From JAGLYP01 sp034659435 (GTDB lineage Bacteria; Patescibacteriota; Patescibacteriia; Patescibacteriales; UBA12075), in contig JAYEHJ010000094.1 in NCBI GenBank assembly GCA_034659435.1, positions 1 through 7,547 of the forward strand: 7,547 nt of DNA, given 5' to 3'. The notes beneath the pieces are model-generated. The model had not been told where the DNA came from. It did no database searches and saw only the letters and a list, made by a program, of their open reading frames with translations. Of this stretch, positions 5,595 to 7,547 are shown piece by piece. A program made the position numbers and the translations under genes. Position 1 is the stretch's first letter, and each line of letters begins with the position of its first letter.

Positions 5595-6050
5595 TTAATA
5601 TATTTTACGCGGCGCTGCGTTATAAACTCCGGGCTTAAGCCCTGATGTATTGCTTTCCATACGATATTTTATAATATAGCTTTTCGCGTCGACAGCTCCT
5701 GCCTCGCAATTCTCACCCATTTCATCATAACATGGAACATATAAATATCTTTCATTGCTTAACGGATCAACGGGATAACTGTCAAGACACAAGCCGTTAA
5801 AGCACTCTTCTGTTTTTTTTATTTCTTTTTTAACCAATATCCTTTCCGGAAATTTATTGCGATCTTTATAAAATAAAAACAAATCAGACTGCAAAGTTCT
5901 TATTGCCGACAGCCTGATAATATCCCGCGACTGCTTTTTTGCCACAGACAGCCCTAAAAATGTTACAACAAGCAGTAAAACAAAAATCAATCCTCCGCCG
6001 GAATACATTAAAATTTTATTTTTTTGTTCTTGAGTTATGGCTTCTTTCAT
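5595..6050 (-). CDS. Membrane-anchored pseudopilin-like protein without a prepilin cleavage site
   Basis: 151 residues. A hydrophilic N-terminus of about 14 residues precedes one hydrophobic segment (about 15-36). The region SRDIIRLSAIRTLQSDLFLFYKDRNKFPE (41-69) closely follows the GspG/PilA-like pattern of a helix after the membrane segment, ending in a Y..N.KYP-like motif. YPVDPLSNERYLY (92-104) matches the DP....Y.Y motif of G-type pseudopilins. No Gly-Phe/Thr site with Glu at +5 is present before the helix, so PilD processing is not expected by the usual rule. It may be a derived pilin-fold protein that stays anchored in the membrane. It is the first gene of the pilus run, 6 bases before pilD, with no Shine-Dalgarno site. 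Four cysteines (83, 88, 107, 115) could form disulfides outside the membrane. Confidence 0.75.
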   Translation of the reverse strand: MKEAITQEQKNKILMYSGGGLIFVLLLVVTFLGLSVAKKQSRDIIRLSAIRTLQSDLFLFYKDRNKFPERILVKKEIKKTEECFNGLCLDSYPVDPLSNERYLYVPCYDEMGENCEAGAVDAKSYIIKYRMESNTSGLKPGVYNAAPRKIY

Positions 6051-6075
6051 TACAATTTTTTATTAATCTATTTAC

Positions 6076-6105
6076 ATAATACCATAATTTATCAACTCCC
6101 ACCAA
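6076..6105 (-). promoter_or_regulatory. Candidate promoter for the pilus gene run
   Basis: The minus strand has TATTAT at 6081-6076 preceded by TGG, an extended -10 element, with TTGGTG at 6105-6100 as a weak -35 and an 18-base spacer. Initiation near 6069 would give a leader of about 19 bases before the ATG at 6050. A second possibility upstream is TTGACT (6152-6147) with TATTTT (6131-6126), but its spacer is only 15 bases. Position after a terminator and before the pilus genes supports a promoter in this stretch (6051-6203), which otherwise holds nothing I can identify. Confidence 0.45.
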
Positions 6106-6203
6106 TAAAATATCTTTACCATCACAAAATACCATTACAAAATTAAAGTCAAGTTGCTGTTTAGCTGGGGGAAAATGTAACTCGGATTTAATAAAAATTG
6201 AAT

Positions 6204-6239
6204 AAAAAAACCAAAAAACCGCCCAAAGGGCGGTTTTTC
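6204..6239 (-). terminator. Rho-independent terminator after the 6812-6258 gene
   Basis: On the minus strand AAAAACCGCCC, a TTT loop and GGGCGG form a perfect six-GC-pair stem extended by A-T pairs, followed by TTTTTT, GG and TTTTTTT. It starts about 20 bases after the TAA of the unrecognised membrane protein gene. It separates the two upstream genes from the pilus run. The stem also has A and T flanks on the other side, but no plus-strand gene needs it. Confidence 0.95.
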
Positions 6240-6257
6240 ATTGTTCTATAAATCATT

Positions 6258-6812
6258 TTAATAATTTATCACAATCTTTACGGCTTCAACTTGTTTTTTG
6301 TTTCTGACATCTTCTTTACTTGTAATTGTAACTGTTTGCCCTGTTTGAAAAGCAATAAAATCAACCTGTTTATAAACAAATTTCATTGGATAAATCAAAT
6401 TCTCATCTTTTTCATAATTTTCATTATATTCTTCCAGTTCTTTTTTATACTGAATATCGTCTTTTTTAACTATCTGTTCAATTTTTGAGCTGCCGCTTAT
6501 TTGCAAAATTAATTCTGAAATATTGTCTTTGCCATCACCCAAAGGCGCCGGGTCAATAATTATTTGTTTTTCTTCCAAATTCACGCTTATTAACTTTCCA
6601 TAAAAATTAGTAACCGGCGCATTTTCGTTTATATTTGTAGGCGGCTTGCAAACCCCGATTAATTCTTTCCTTGCGTCATCCCAGCAAGCTGAATAAATAT
6701 TTTGTTTTTCTATATTTATTTTATTTTTAATAAAAAAACCTCCGGCTATTCCGCCCAACGTAAAAACCAATAAAAAAATTATTAAATATAAAAATATTTT
6801 TTGAAAATTCAT
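6258..6812 (-). CDS. Single-pass membrane protein of unknown function
   Basis: 184 residues from the ATG at 6812. The N-terminus MNFQKIF leads into a hydrophobic anchor of about 22 residues with GGIAGGFF, then a basic stretch. The external part begins with CWDDARKELIGVC and continues with strands FYGKLISVNLEEKQIIIDP, ISELILQI and a terminal QTVTITSKEDVRNKKQVEAVKIVI. That order (G.I..V....I.I, later GQ.V.I, then A..I.I) resembles small OB-fold-like domains such as DUF5666, a weak resemblance only. A charged helix (QYKKELEEYNENYEKDENL) interrupts it. A TTG at 6839 in frame is rejected because it lies inside the end of the upstream gene and lacks a ribosome site; the ATG 16 bases after that gene's stop is better placed. 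A strong terminator follows. Confidence 0.75.
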   Translation of the reverse strand: MNFQKIFLYLIIFLLVFTLGGIAGGFFIKNKINIEKQNIYSACWDDARKELIGVCKPPTNINENAPVTNFYGKLISVNLEEKQIIIDPAPLGDGKDNISELILQISGSSKIEQIVKKDDIQYKKELEEYNENYEKDENLIYPMKFVYKQVDFIAFQTGQTVTITSKEDVRNKKQVEAVKIVINY

Positions 6813-6828
6813 ATAATTATAATTTAAA

Positions 6829-7515
6829 TCACATTCCAAACGCGCACCAATTCACATACCAATCCAAAAGAAGAAAATCATTAAAAGATAAACCGTTATA
6901 ATCATGGATATAAACTCTAATAACATCATCTAAATTATTAAGAGTTGCCGGATTAGTTGAGGAAATAGCATTAAATCCATTACTAGACCATTGTTGCCCT
7001 AATCCGCCAAGACTGGTAAAAACATACGGCATTGATCCTTCTGTAAAATTAGCAGCCGAAATATCTATATCAACATACCATGTTAAACCCTCTATCCAAT
7101 TAGTAATCCCTGGTTCTGTGCGGCCGCAAAAAACTTTTAAAGCTCCGCTTGAGTCATTAATAACAACACTCCCAAGGATAATATCCGCAATAGCGGAATC
7201 TAACGCGCTTTTATTTACAGCGTCTCCATCGTTATCTGGATTAGCCAAATTTGTAATATTATTACTGCCCATATCCAGATTTCCTTGCATCGTATCTCCG
7301 CTTTTAGCCACAAAATCATCATCCAACTTATTCCAATCCGCCACGCCTAAAGAATCTCCATCAATTTTACTATAATTTCCGGTTAGCGCGTTAGCAATTT
7401 GCTGCCAGGAAAAAGGAAAAAATACAAAAAAAGAACTTACAAATGAAACAAATACAAAAATTAATAACAAAGATAATTTTAATTGTTTAGTTTTAATATT
7501 TTTAAATAAATTCAT
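6829..7515 (-). CDS. Exported protein with tail-fibre-like segment and C-terminal beta domain
   Basis: 228 residues. A basic N-terminus and hydrophobic core (about 13-36) end in QQIANA, a good AxA signal peptidase I site before LTG. Residues 71-109 read SGDTMQGNLDMGSNNITNL..PDNDGDAVNKSALDSAI, the pattern seen in phage tail fibre shafts and in some bacterial surface proteins (SGDTM.G.LDMG...ITNL..P....DAVNK.Y/A.D). The C-terminal domain (about 129-227) begins CGRTEPGITNW and includes YVDIDISAANF, YVFTSLGG, VRVYIHD and DWYVNWCAFG, resembling collar-like receptor-binding domains that follow such shafts. The protein is probably a trimeric surface appendage. No other phage genes are visible, so it reads as a cellular surface protein, not prophage. 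The ATG at 7515 has no Shine-Dalgarno site; only 32 bases upstream are visible, with no clear promoter. Confidence 0.82.
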   Translation of the reverse strand: MNLFKNIKTKQLKLSLLLIFVFVSFVSSFFVFFPFSWQQIANALTGNYSKIDGDSLGVADWNKLDDDFVAKSGDTMQGNLDMGSNNITNLANPDNDGDAVNKSALDSAIADIILGSVVINDSSGALKVFCGRTEPGITNWIEGLTWYVDIDISAANFTEGSMPYVFTSLGGLGQQWSSNGFNAISSTNPATLNNLDDVIRVYIHDYNGLSFNDFLLLDWYVNWCAFGM

Positions 7516-7547
7516 AGATAACTATTTTAATTTAACACTATCATTAT

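Noticed and set aside
1404..6831. Recoded TGA as in Gracilibacteria
   Set aside because: TGA ends three genes at positions that fit family lengths and neighbouring starts, so the standard stop meaning holds.
6813..6839. TTG start adding nine residues (MECDLNYNY) to the membrane protein at 6812-6258
   Set aside because: It overlaps the upstream coding end, has no ribosome site, and puts a polar extension before a normal anchor that already begins with an ATG.
6829..7515. Prophage remnant
   Set aside because: Only one tail-fibre-like gene is present, it has a signal peptide, and no other phage functions are visible in the window.

Overview
The window is a compact, AT-rich bacterial segment in which every convincing gene lies on the minus strand, so transcription runs from high to low coordinates. 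The style suggests a Candidate Phyla Radiation (Patescibacteria, Parcubacteria-like) genome: short secreted or membrane-anchored proteins, GWISF-repeat surface protein, few Shine-Dalgarno sites, tight gene packing and a type IV pilus locus with atypical parts. This lineage call is an inference from gene style, not from a marker gene. TGA is used as an ordinary stop (ends at 1404, 1982 and 6829), so there is no sign of the TGA-as-glycine code of Gracilibacteria/Absconditabacteria.

Layout in order of transcription. (1) 7515-6829 encodes an exported protein with a phage-tail-fibre-like SGDTM..GNLDMG..ITNL segment and a C-terminal beta-rich domain. It is followed by an unrecognised single-pass membrane protein (6812-6258) and a textbook rho-independent terminator (6239-6204). 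(2) After a roughly 150-base promoter region comes a pilus gene run: a membrane-anchored pseudopilin-like protein without a prepilin cleavage site (6050-5595), the prepilin peptidase PilD (5588-4773) and a 503-residue GWISF-repeat surface protein (4753-3242). (3) After a 63-base gap holding a hairpin come four minor pilins in the order H, I, J, K (3178-2549, 2545-1982, 1976-1404, 1354-866), matching the FimT/FimU-PilV-PilW-PilX or GspH-I-J-K order of characterised systems. (4) A last gene, preceded by a strong Shine-Dalgarno site and a possible promoter of its own, encodes an exported protein that runs off the left edge (756-1).

How the parts may work together: PilD would cleave the leaders of the minor pilins. 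By analogy with other type IV pili, the H-I-J-K set would form the initiating tip complex of the pilus. The large exported repeat protein between PilD and the minor pilins could be a surface or tip-associated partner, but only its position supports that. The pilus ATPases, platform protein, PilM/N/O and an obvious major pilin are not in this window.

The most unusual signal is that two genes carry what look like in-frame palindromic insertions. The H minor pilin leader contains two adjacent 15-base hairpin units (3136-3165), whose removal would restore an 11-residue leader like those of its neighbours. The PilD gene carries two facing arrays of a 7-base unit (5234-5313) in a loop between membrane segments. 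These recall Rickettsia palindromic elements, which also insert in frame into protein genes.
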